From Acidobacteriota bacterium (GTDB lineage: Bacteria > Acidobacteriota > Terriglobia > UBA7540): DNA of 12,811 nt. This document shows, one piece after another, positions 1 through 6,596 of the stretch (the stretch's first letter is position 1; each line of letters opens with the position of its first letter). The notes under the pieces were generated by a model. That model saw only the letters and a list, made by a program, of their open reading frames with translations, was not told the origin of the DNA and searched no databases. The position numbers and the translations under genes were made by a program. The DNA is taken from contig JAKAWN010000180.1 in NCBI GenBank assembly GCA_021827245.1, positions 1 through 12,811 of the forward strand, given 5' to 3'.

Positions 1-1926
1 CGGCTTTTCAATAAACACCGTGCAAGGCTCTATAAGTGGACACTGGTGTTTTTTCTCGCGATCGTTTCGCTCGGCATGATCATGATTTTCACCCCCCTCG
101 GAGGCGGGGATATGAACCAGGGGCCTTCCGACGTGCTCGCCAGCATAGGTGGAGTCCGGATCACAACTCAGGACCTGAGACAAACGATTGACAATCAGTT
201 ACGGAATTCCTCGCTCGGAAGCGATCCGAGCATTGTCCCTACCATTGCCGGCACCGTACTGGATGACCTGATCCTGAGGCAGGCGATGGCGATGGAGGCC
301 AAGAAAATGGGTCTCGAGGTCACCCGCGCGGAATTGCGGGCTGCGCTCGAAAGAATCCCATGGCTCTACCCTAAAGGCCAGTTTATCGGAATGGCCGCCT
401 ATCAGAATATTGTCAGCCAGCAACTGGGCGAGACCACCCAGGAGTTCGAAGACCAGGTTCGCCAGAGTTTGCTTCTCCAGAAGATCCAGGCAGTGGTATC
501 GGACGGCGTTTCGGTGACGCCTGCTGAGGTGCACGAAGCCTATGAGCAACTGAATATGAAGGCCAAGATTCAATACGTCGTGTTCGACCCCAGCAAATTT
601 CTGAAAGCTGTGCCCATAACCGACAAGGACTTGCAGAGTTTTTTCGAGGAGCACCCCAAGCGATACGAACAGAAAGAACAGCGCCAGGTTCAGTATGTGT
701 TGATCACCCCAGATGACGTGCGCTCCACCGTCAACGTCACCGACGCTGAAATGAAGCGATACTACACCGATCACCTCTCGGACTATCGAGTGCCCGACCG
801 GGTGAAGGTGGCTCAAATCCTTTTCAAGACTACGGGGAAGAGCCCGGCGGAAATCAAGAAAATAGAAAAAACCGCCGGGGACGTATTGGCCAAAATCAAG
901 GCGGGCGCGAACTTCGCTGAAATGGCCAAGAAATATTCCAACGACGCCAGCGCCGCAAATGGCGGAAACGTTGGCTGGATCACCCACGGACAAACGGTGC
1001 AACAATTTGAAGACACCGCCTTTTCGATGAAACCGGGCGAGGTCAGCGGCCTGGTTCACACCAGCTACGGCATCCACATCATCAAGGTTTTAGACAAACA
1101 AACTGCGCACCTGGAGTCCTTCGACGACGTCAAGGATTCCATTCTTGCCGCGCTCATGAAGCGCCAGCTGGCCTCCGCCGAGCAGAACTATGCGGATAAA
1201 CTCGAAAGCGAATTCAAGGCGAACCCGAAACAGTTCGCTTCGATTGCCAAGCAGGCCGGCTTGGAAGTCAAGCAAACTCCGCTGTTCCAATACAACCAGA
1301 CAATTCCTGACTTTGGTTCGAACGACGCTTTCCAGAACCTCTCGTTTGAGCTGAGGCAAGGCGATGTGGGGCAGCCCATCACCGTGCCCAAAGGCACCGC
1401 GATCATTCAGGTCACGAAAATCATTCCCACCCACATTCCAAAGCTTGCCGACGTCCGCGCCATGGTGGAGGAGGATTACCGCGCATCCCATTCAAAGATC
1501 CTTGCGCATCAGAAAGCTGAGGCTTTCGCGAAGCAGGCCAAGACGAGAGATTTCGCCAAGATTGCCCGCGCGAATCATTACGATCTGCAGGAGAGCAAAG
1601 ATTTCACGCTGCAGGACACGCTGCCCAACCTGGGCCCCGGCCAGTCCATCCCGCAGGCATTTACGCTCCAGCCCGGCCAGACCAGCGGAGTCCTCAACGT
1701 TGAAGGCGATGACGTTGTGATCCATGTCGTGTCCCATACGCCTCCGAGCGAGAGCAATTTCGCTCCCCAGGAAAGCCAGATCCGAGAGCAGCTCCTGGCT
1801 CAAAAACGAACCCTGGCGTATGAGATTTTCCGGCAGAACCTGAAGCAGGAACTCATTCGTTCCGGGAAACTCAAGATGAACCCGGAAACGATGAAAACCT
1901 TCCTTGCTGCATACGAAACGCAATAA
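1..1926 (+). CDS. ppiD: SurA/PpiD-family periplasmic peptidyl-prolyl isomerase, 5'-partial
   Basis: This is a membrane-anchored periplasmic foldase that would help fold exported and outer-membrane proteins. The frame is open from the first base, so the true start lies just left of the window. The GTG at 46 is not the start, because it would cut the anchor in half. Numbering from the first in-window codon, residues 1-12 are basic (R, K, H, R, R, K), residues 13-33 are a single hydrophobic helix, and the rest is periplasmic, as in PpiD. A SurA-N-like helical region (about 45-200) precedes a parvulin (PpiC) domain at about 268-367, with the typical 'GGNVGWI' and 'YGIHIIKV' stretches. A second, degenerate parvulin-like segment follows at about 430-500. 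The 641 visible residues are close to the usual PpiD length of about 620-640, so few residues are missing. The next gene starts 23 nt downstream, probably in the same transcript. SurA is the alternative name; the N-terminal anchor favours PpiD. Confidence 0.85.
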   Translation, partial: RLFNKHRARLYKWTLVFFLAIVSLGMIMIFTPLGGGDMNQGPSDVLASIGGVRITTQDLRQTIDNQLRNSSLGSDPSIVPTIAGTVLDDLILRQAMAMEAKKMGLEVTRAELRAALERIPWLYPKGQFIGMAAYQNIVSQQLGETTQEFEDQVRQSLLLQKIQAVVSDGVSVTPAEVHEAYEQLNMKAKIQYVVFDPSKFLKAVPITDKDLQSFFEEHPKRYEQKEQRQVQYVLITPDDVRSTVNVTDAEMKRYYTDHLSDYRVPDRVKVAQILFKTTGKSPAEIKKIEKTAGDVLAKIKAGANFAEMAKKYSNDASAANGGNVGWITHGQTVQQFEDTAFSMKPGEVSGLVHTSYGIHIIKVLDKQTAHLESFDDVKDSILAALMKRQLASAEQNYADKLESEFKANPKQFASIAKQAGLEVKQTPLFQYNQTIPDFGSNDAFQNLSFELRQGDVGQPITVPKGTAIIQVTKIIPTHIPKLADVRAMVEEDYRASHSKILAHQKAEAFAKQAKTRDFAKIARANHYDLQESKDFTLQDTLPNLGPGQSIPQAFTLQPGQTSGVLNVEGDDVVIHVVSHTPPSESNFAPQESQIREQLLAQKRTLAYEIFRQNLKQELIRSGKLKMNPETMKTFLAAYETQ

Positions 1927-1949
1927 GACCTCCAACGGGGCGCATTGAT

Positions 1950-2474
1950 ATGCCAAGACTCTCCAAAATCGCTCCGGATCACGCCGATCCGCGGGCCCGC
2001 CAGGCCTTTGATGCTTTCATCAAGGAACGCGGCAAAGTTCCCAACATGTTTCGGACGGCCGCCCATCGGCCCGAAATCATGGCCACCATGACGGACCACT
2101 TCCGGACGGTCATGACCACGGGAGACGTAGACCGGAAACTCAAGGAACTGGTGGCCGTTCGCGTTTCGCACCTGAATAAGTGCGAGTATTGACTGGATTC
2201 GCATACCGCCTTGGCAAGGCGGTTCGGAGCAACCAAAGAAGAACTGGAAGCGCTTGAGAACGGGAATTCCAACCACTTCGACGCGCGTGAGCGTTCGGCG
2301 CTCGATTTTGCGGAAGCCCTGACGCTCGATTCCAATAACGTGCCCGACAAAATCTTCTTCCGCCTCCAGGAGCATTTCACCGAAGGCGAGATTGTTGAAA
2401 TCGCCGCCGTCGCCGGCCTGTTCAATTATTTCAACCGCTTCAACAACGCCCTCCAGATGGAACCCACCCGCTAA
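1950..2474 (+). CDS. AhpD/CMD-family peroxidase-like selenoprotein (CxxU), in-frame UGA read as Sec81
   Basis: This is a 174-residue member of the alkylhydroperoxidase AhpD / carboxymuconolactone decarboxylase superfamily, probably a thiol/selenol peroxidase or disulfide reductase. The frame runs from ATG 1950 to TAA 2472-2474 with a single in-frame TGA at 2190-2192 (codon 81). The context reads NKCEY-stop-LDSHTALARR. In Cys homologues this is the signature E-x(11)-C-x-x-C-x(3)-H. Here E66, C78, codon 81 and H85 match the spacing of E118, C130, C133 and H137 in M. tuberculosis AhpD, so the TGA sits exactly on the second redox cysteine, regarded as the peroxidatic one. Sequence after the TGA is a normal continuation of the family (helix LARRFGATKEEL, then the C-terminal 'AAVAGLFNYFNRFNNAL'). 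A SECIS-like hairpin follows at 2198-2228. Without readthrough, only an 80-residue fragment lacking half the active site would result. The alternative is a Cys-to-stop point mutation or an assembly error. No selA/B/C/D gene is visible in this window. The ribosome binding site (GGGG, 1937-1940) is weak. Confidence 0.8.
2198..2228 (+). promoter_or_regulatory. candidate bacterial SECIS element immediately 3' of the in-frame UGA
   Basis: The upper stem is a perfect 8-bp pairing of ACCGCCTT (2205-2212) with AAGGCGGT (2216-2223), with apical loop GGC (2213-2215). Below a small asymmetric internal loop (CAU against U), UUCG (2198-2201) can pair with CGGA (2225-2228), including one G-U pair. The first loop G lies 20 nt after the UGA. 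Bacterial SECIS elements known from E. coli fdhF and from published consensus models sit within the coding region directly after the UGA. They have a short stem and a G in the first two apical-loop positions, roughly 16-37 nt from the UGA, all of which hold here. The structure was folded by eye, and SelB binding is inferred. Confidence 0.6.
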
Positions 2475-2483
2475 CCCAATCTG

Positions 2484-2573
2484 TAGCGCAGGCCCTTGCG
2501 ATCTGCGGCTCTTGGCTCCTTTAGCCCGCGGCGTGAAATGCGAGCCGTGGCCATAGCCGTTCTTAAAGGGCTA
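2484..2573. repeat. intergenic palindrome-rich element between convergent genes
   Basis: The 96-nt spacer between the selenoprotein stop (2474) and the cytochrome-rhodanese stop (2571) holds short inverted repeats. TAGCCC (2522-2527) can pair with GGGCTA (2568-2573), and a small CGCA/TGCG hairpin lies near 2488-2501. It begins with 'TGTAGCGCAGG', resembling the 'TGTAGCGGCG' start of the element at 11371. It may serve as a bidirectional transcription end, but there is no clear U-tract. The second arm overlaps the last codon and stop of the minus-strand gene. Confidence 0.3.
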
Positions 2574-3665
2574 CGGTGTTCGGCGCTCGAGGTCGCGCTG
2601 GTTCGTGTCATTGGCGGTGAGCACCTTGCTGACAGGATCGTAGGATGCTTTGCCGTAGCCAAGGAGGCGGAGCACATAGATAAGGAAGCTGGCCTCGGAG
2701 TCGCTTCCCTCCACGCGGTAGGAACCAGGGAATTTGAGTTCGCTTCGCTTGAGATAGTCGCGAATCTCGGCAGCGGGTCGGAGTTGCCCGTCGGCTACCG
2801 TGAACTCCCAGTCGAAGACGCCTGCGGAGGGCTGCGCCAATCCTACCCTCAAGCGGAGCAAGGGGTAGTCCCGACGGGAGCGGCTGGCAGCCACTTCTGC
2901 CAATTCCGAGGGAACGTAGGTGCTCGGCGTCATGGGCGTGACCACGGTGGTCACGGAGTAGCCCTCGCTGGCCCACTCCCGGAGTCCCCCATCGAGAATA
3001 GTCACATTCTTCTGTCCCGCGCGAACAATATCCCACCACATGCGGGCTGCTGCGGGCGTCACGGTTTCGTCGTAGACCACGATGGTCATTGCAGGCCGGA
3101 CGGCGAGCAATCCGAGTTTCTGCCTTATGAGGTCCACAGCGAGAGGCTCGCTCCCGCTGCGCTTCGCGCCGGTTGGCCAGGGTTCTGCGTTCGGGATGTG
3201 CCCTTTGGCATAAGCTGCCGCGTCGCGGACGTCAATCGCCCGGTAGTAATCGAAGAGTTCGTACCTTTTGGCGAGCAGCCTGGGCGGGCACCGCAGACCC
3301 GCATCGTCGAATCCCTTCTCACCTTTGAGGCTTAGTAAATAGGCGGCTAGATCGCGCGCATCAGCTCCTTTGAAGGTCGTGCCTCTGAAGAAATAGGATG
3401 GCGAAAAAACGTCTTTCACCAGGCCTACGCGCGGCCGCCGGTCCAAACCGGCCAGGGGGATTATATCCATGCAATTCATGTTGTCGCCATCAGTCCCGTG
3501 GCACATCTGGCAGTGCAACACGTATAGTCCTCTGCCACGTTCGAGATTGGCGTCCCGGCTCGTGGGTGGGACTGCCTCTTGGGCGAGCACGGCAAGCGAG
3601 AGCAAGCTCCCAGCCAGTGCACCTGCCACACGCGGTCCGCAAGTTGCACGCCATCGGTGATCCAT
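2571..3665 (-). CDS. exported c-type cytochrome fused to two catalytically degenerate rhodanese-like domains
   Basis: This is a 364-residue secreted protein. ATG 3665-3663 was chosen because a GGAG Shine-Dalgarno lies 7 nt upstream and the start gives a clean signal peptide (arginines, then a hydrophobic stretch ending LAVLAQEA, about 12-31). Upstream open frame to 3908 looks non-coding. Residues about 40-115 form a mono-haem cytochrome c domain with CxxCH at C52-Q-M-C55-H56. No methionine occurs in the usual distal-ligand region (about 85-100); the only nearby ones are M63 and M66. Residues about 135-240 are a rhodanese domain with the 'DVRDAAAYAKGHIPNA' motif and 'ILDGGLREW', but D199 (VVYD) stands where catalytic Cys would be, as in the inactive N-terminal domain of thiosulfate/mercaptopyruvate sulfurtransferases. 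Residues about 291-345 ('DGQLRPAAEIRDYL', 'VLRLLGYGKASYD') resemble the second rhodanese domain, also without its cysteine. A periplasmic redox or sulfur-carrier-binding role is plausible, but sulfurtransferase activity is not supported. It is convergent to the selenoprotein gene. Confidence 0.75.
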   Translation of the reverse strand: MDHRWRATCGPRVAGALAGSLLSLAVLAQEAVPPTSRDANLERGRGLYVLHCQMCHGTDGDNMNCMDIIPLAGLDRRPRVGLVKDVFSPSYFFRGTTFKGADARDLAAYLLSLKGEKGFDDAGLRCPPRLLAKRYELFDYYRAIDVRDAAAYAKGHIPNAEPWPTGAKRSGSEPLAVDLIRQKLGLLAVRPAMTIVVYDETVTPAAARMWWDIVRAGQKNVTILDGGLREWASEGYSVTTVVTPMTPSTYVPSELAEVAASRSRRDYPLLRLRVGLAQPSAGVFDWEFTVADGQLRPAAEIRDYLKRSELKFPGSYRVEGSDSEASFLIYVLRLLGYGKASYDPVSKVLTANDTNQRDLERRTP

Positions 3666-3908
3666 GGGAGAGCTCCAACAGGACCCGACCCAGCGAAAGC
3701 ACTCGACTGCGTCACAACCTAGCCCCGCTTCGGAGGATTGCTGTACACGCGGTCTGGCTCCTGCGGATCTGCCTTGATAAAACCATCCTGCAACGCCAAG
3801 ACGAACGATGTGACGGCAGTCACCGCGCCACGTGACAGCGGGTAACAGGCCTCTCGCTTGGCATCTGGGCGGGCACCGGTAAAAGTCTCTCGCTATGCGA
3901 GATCGCAT

Positions 3909-3932
3909 CAGACGCTACAGCGCAAGCGTCTG
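3909..3932. repeat. 8-bp inverted repeat / hairpin
   Basis: CAGACGCT (3909-3916) is the exact reverse complement of AGCGTCTG (3925-3932), with an 8-nt loop. There is no T-tract on either side, so it is not a classic terminator. It lies upstream of both divergent genes. Function is unknown; it resembles generic intergenic palindromes. Confidence 0.4.
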
Positions 3933-3956
3933 CGCCCCCCACGGGCCTGTCATTCT

Positions 3957-4017
3957 GTGCCCTCTGTGGCCCGAGGCTCACAAAGAGAGCACACTGAGGA
4001 CCTCAGTGCCCTCTGTG
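3957..4017. repeat. 12-bp direct repeat GTGCCCTCTGTG flanking a 17-bp palindrome
   Basis: GTGCCCTCTGTG occurs at 3957-3968 and again at 4006-4017. Between them, overlapping the second copy, CACTGAGG (3992-3999) and CCTCAGTG (4001-4008) form a perfect inverted repeat around one base. The centre lies about 120 nt upstream of the fadN -35 box, which is far for a classical repressor operator. 'CCTCTGTG'-type words recur in intergenic DNA of several phyla, so a dispersed intergenic repeat is at least as likely as a regulator site. Confidence 0.35.
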
Positions 4018-4120
4018 TCAAGGCTTCTTCCTGACACTGGACGCACAGCGACGAGGTAAACTTCATTCACGACCTTCATCCCCCAAGTAAACATCAACTT
4101 CGTCGCAAGCATGGCTCGCC

Positions 4121-4149
4121 TTGACCCTCCTACACCCATCTCTCATAAT
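4121..4149 (+). promoter_or_regulatory. sigma70-type promoter of the fadNAE cluster
   Basis: TTGACC (-35, 4121-4126) and CATAAT (-10, 4144-4149) are separated by exactly 17 nt, and each matches the consensus at five of six positions. Transcription would start near 4155-4157, leaving a leader of about 31 nt that includes the GGGAGG ribosome site before GTG 4188. It is the best promoter match I found in the window. Confidence 0.6.
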
Positions 4150-4177
4150 CACCACTGGGCATACTTCATCTCAACGT

Positions 4178-4190
4178 GGGAGGTTTCGTG
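4178..4190 (+). promoter_or_regulatory. Shine-Dalgarno that places the fadN start at GTG 4188
   Basis: GGGAGG (4178-4183) lies 4 nt before GTG 4188-4190. An in-frame GTG at 4176 has no ribosome site and overlaps this motif. Starting at 4188 gives MHEIHKVAVLGAGTMG, matching the short N-terminus typical of FadN, where the NAD-binding strand begins within the first ten residues. Confidence 0.6.
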
Positions 4191-6572
4191 CACGAAATCC
4201 ACAAAGTTGCAGTTCTGGGAGCGGGAACCATGGGAGCCCGCATCGCCGCCCATCTTGCCAACGCCTCCGTCCCCAGCCTCCTTCTCGACATCGTGCCCGA
4301 AGGAGCACCAACCGGAGACCCGAAGGCACGCAACCGCCTTGCCCTGGCGGGGCTTGACGCCGCACTCAAATCACGCCCGCCGGCGTTTTTCGTCCCCGAA
4401 GCCGCCCGGCTGATTGCAGTCGGAAACTTCGAAGATCATCTTGAGATGGTCCGGGATTGCGACTGGATCATCGAAGCGGTCACCGAAAACCGGGAGATCA
4501 AGCGATCGCTTTACCAGAGAGTGGCGCAGTTTCGAAAGCCTGGAACCATCATCAGCACGAACACTTCCGGAATCTCTATTCGCAGTCTCGCCGAGGGAAT
4601 GCCGGAGGATTTTCGGAGCCATTTCCTGGGTGCGCACTTTTTCAATCCTGCGCGCTACATGAAACTGCTGGAGTTGATTCCCACGCCGCAAACCTCGCTG
4701 GAAGTGGTGGAAACAGTCAGAAACTTTGGCAACCGGGTGCTGGGCAAAGGAATTGTTCTCGCCAACGATACGCCGAACTTCATCGCCAACCGTATCGGAG
4801 TTTTTTTCACCATGGCCGTTCTCCGCCGGATGGTGGAAGACGGCTTGGGCATCGAGGAAATCGACCTGCTGACGGGGCCCATCATCGGCATGACGAAATC
4901 GGCCACGTTTCGCACCATCGACATTGTCGGGCTGGATGTGACAGAACATGTGGTGAAAAACCTGTTTGAAGCCCTCACGGATGATGAATGCCGCGATCTT
5001 TTTGTGCTGCCGGGCTTTATGCGGAAGATCCTAGCCCGCGGCCTTCTGGGTGAGAAGAGCGGTCAGGGATTCTACAAGAAGACCAGGAGCGCGGGCGACG
5101 GAGGCAGCGAGATTCTGACGCTCGACCTGGGTACGTTCGAGTATCGCGAACGCCAGAAGCCTCGTTTCCCTTCGGTTGATATGGCCCGCAACGTGGATGG
5201 CGTTGCCCAGCGCGTTGCCATGCTGTTCGATTCACCAGACCGCGTGGGCGAGTTTTACCGCAGGCTCCTGGGCGATCTCTTCCACTACGCCGCCATGCGC
5301 ATTCCGGAAATCTCTGACGACATCGCCTCCGTCGATAGCGCCATGAGGTGGGGATTCAACTGGGAGTTGGGGGTCTTTGAACTCTGCGACGCAGTGGGCG
5401 TCGAAAAGGTTGTTAGCCAATGGAAAAATGAAAATCGTCCTCTGCCTCCGCTTGTGGCAAGCTTGCTAGCCTCCGGCTCAAAGGCCTTCTATGCATCGCG
5501 CGATGGAACAAAGCAGGTTTTTGATCCTGCAAGGAAGCAGTACCGGCCGCTTGAGACTCCGCCGGGCATCCTGTTGCTGCCGCCGCTGAAAGACCAGAAA
5601 AGAGAAATCGAGCGGAACGCAGGCGCAAGCCTGATCGACCTTGGCGATGGAGTGGTCTGTCTGGAGTTTCACTCCAAAATGAACACGATTGGCCCGGACA
5701 CGGTCGATATGGTGCACTCAGCCCTGCGCGCCTTGAATGACGGGTTTGACGCGCTGGTGATCGGCAACCAGGCCCCAAACTTCTCTGCAGGCGCAAACCT
5801 GATGCTGCTTCTGATGGCCATTCAGGAAGGCGACTGGGACGAAATCCACCGCATGGTTCGCGCTTTTCAGAACGCCAACATGTCGCTGAAGTATGCCGCC
5901 AAGCCCGTGGTGGCCGCGCCGTTCGGGCTGACGCTGGGAGGCGGAGTCGAGATGGCGCTCCATTCCACGCGCATCCGTGCCGCCGCCGAAACTTACATGG
6001 GCCTGGTGGAAACCGGCGTGGGGCTTCTTCCCGCGGGAGGAGGAACCAAGGAAATGCTGATCCGCGCGCTTGATGCCGCGCCTGCGGACGAGCAGGCCGA
6101 CCCATTTACCTACGTCAAAGAAGTGTTTCTCAACATCGGCATGGGTAAAGTCTCGGGCAGCGCGGCGGAAGCTCGCAAGCTCGGATACCTTACAGACCGC
6201 GATTCTGTCAGCATGAACCGCGACCGCCAAATTGCCGACGCCAAGCAAGTGGCTCTGGACCTTGTGAAACTGGGTTACCGCGCCGGCGTTCCCCGCGAGG
6301 ACGTTCGAGTGCTGGGGCAGGACACGTTCTCTCGCATGAAGCTTGGGCTTCATCTGATGCGGCGCGCTGAGCGCCTGTCTGACTTTGACGTCGTTGTGGG
6401 AACACACATCGCGCGGGTCCTTTCCGGCGGCGAATTCACTTCGCCCCAGGCGGTTTCTGAGCAATATTTGCTGGACCTTGAGCGCGAGGCATTTGTCAGC
6501 CTGTGCGGGCAGAAGAAAACTCAGGAACGCATTCAGTTTATGCTGAAGAAGGGCAAACCGCTGCGGAACTGA
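4188..6572 (+). CDS. fadN: FadN-type bifunctional 3-hydroxyacyl-CoA dehydrogenase / enoyl-CoA hydratase
   Basis: It hydrates trans-2-enoyl-CoA and oxidises the resulting 3-hydroxyacyl-CoA with NAD+, the second and third steps of beta-oxidation, in the cytosol. At 794 residues it is close to B. subtilis FadN (about 790). Domains run in the FadN order, reversed relative to E. coli FadB. A Rossmann NAD-binding domain has GxGxxG at G11-A-G-T-M-G16 and the catalytic pair H150 (GAHFFNP) and E162. The first dehydrogenase C-terminal domain is at about 193-290 and a second, shorter copy at about 350-405. A crotonase-fold hydratase domain spans about 480-670. Both hydratase glutamates are present, E588 (GGGVE) and E608 (VETGVGLLPAGGG), with the same 20-residue spacing as crotonase E144/E164. 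The oxyanion segment 'NFSAGANL' is also present. fadA follows after 24 nt. It is led by the promoter at 4121-4149. Confidence 0.92.
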   Translation: MHEIHKVAVLGAGTMGARIAAHLANASVPSLLLDIVPEGAPTGDPKARNRLALAGLDAALKSRPPAFFVPEAARLIAVGNFEDHLEMVRDCDWIIEAVTENREIKRSLYQRVAQFRKPGTIISTNTSGISIRSLAEGMPEDFRSHFLGAHFFNPARYMKLLELIPTPQTSLEVVETVRNFGNRVLGKGIVLANDTPNFIANRIGVFFTMAVLRRMVEDGLGIEEIDLLTGPIIGMTKSATFRTIDIVGLDVTEHVVKNLFEALTDDECRDLFVLPGFMRKILARGLLGEKSGQGFYKKTRSAGDGGSEILTLDLGTFEYRERQKPRFPSVDMARNVDGVAQRVAMLFDSPDRVGEFYRRLLGDLFHYAAMRIPEISDDIASVDSAMRWGFNWELGVFELCDAVGVEKVVSQWKNENRPLPPLVASLLASGSKAFYASRDGTKQVFDPARKQYRPLETPPGILLLPPLKDQKREIERNAGASLIDLGDGVVCLEFHSKMNTIGPDTVDMVHSALRALNDGFDALVIGNQAPNFSAGANLMLLLMAIQEGDWDEIHRMVRAFQNANMSLKYAAKPVVAAPFGLTLGGGVEMALHSTRIRAAAETYMGLVETGVGLLPAGGGTKEMLIRALDAAPADEQADPFTYVKEVFLNIGMGKVSGSAAEARKLGYLTDRDSVSMNRDRQIADAKQVALDLVKLGYRAGVPREDVRVLGQDTFSRMKLGLHLMRRAERLSDFDVVVGTHIARVLSGGEFTSPQAVSEQYLLDLEREAFVSLCGQKKTQERIQFMLKKGKPLRN

Positions 6573-6596
6573 GTTTTCCAGGCCGGGAGGTGAAGC

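Larger units (their letters stand above)
3666..4120. other. gene-free spacer between divergent genes
   Basis: No reading frame here has a plausible start, ribosome site and protein-like composition. The stretch contains a 6-bp hairpin (TCTCGC/GCGAGA, 3888-3902), an 8-bp hairpin (3909-3932), a 12-bp direct repeat and a 17-bp palindrome (listed separately). The minus-strand side next to 3665 should hold the promoter of the cytochrome-rhodanese gene, but I see no convincing -35/-10 pair there. Confidence 0.5.

Noticed and set aside
199..1077. Long minus-strand open frame inside the ppiD-like gene
   Set aside because: It is antisense to a clear protein family with intact domains. Its product shows no recognisable motif and no ribosome site.
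2211..2474. Separate 87-codon gene beginning at TTG 2211
   Set aside because: It is the in-frame continuation of the AhpD-like protein after the UGA. The TTG start lies inside the SECIS-like stem, with no ribosome binding site, and the product would lack the catalytic residues.
3719..3892. Minus-strand 57-codon open stretch ending in a protein-like sequence (LALQDGFIKADPQEPDRVYS)
   Set aside because: It looks somewhat coding, but has no good start codon or ribosome site, is closed upstream by a stop at 3895-3893, and I recognise no family. It may be a decayed gene tail; too weak to call.
3888..3902. Hairpin TCTCGC-TAT-GCGAGA as a terminator
   Set aside because: The stem is only 6 bp, there is no gene end nearby and no adequate U-tract in a useful orientation.
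3666..3908. N-terminal extension of the cytochrome-rhodanese protein to an ATG at 3908
   Set aside because: The 81 extra residues are rich in Arg, Cys and Trp with no recognisable fold, and would bury the signal peptide inside the protein. ATG 3665 has a proper ribosome site.
5413..6464. Overlapping minus-strand open frames within fadN
   Set aside because: They are Arg/Pro/His-rich products typical of the antisense of GC-rich coding DNA; the plus strand encodes intact FadN catalytic motifs.
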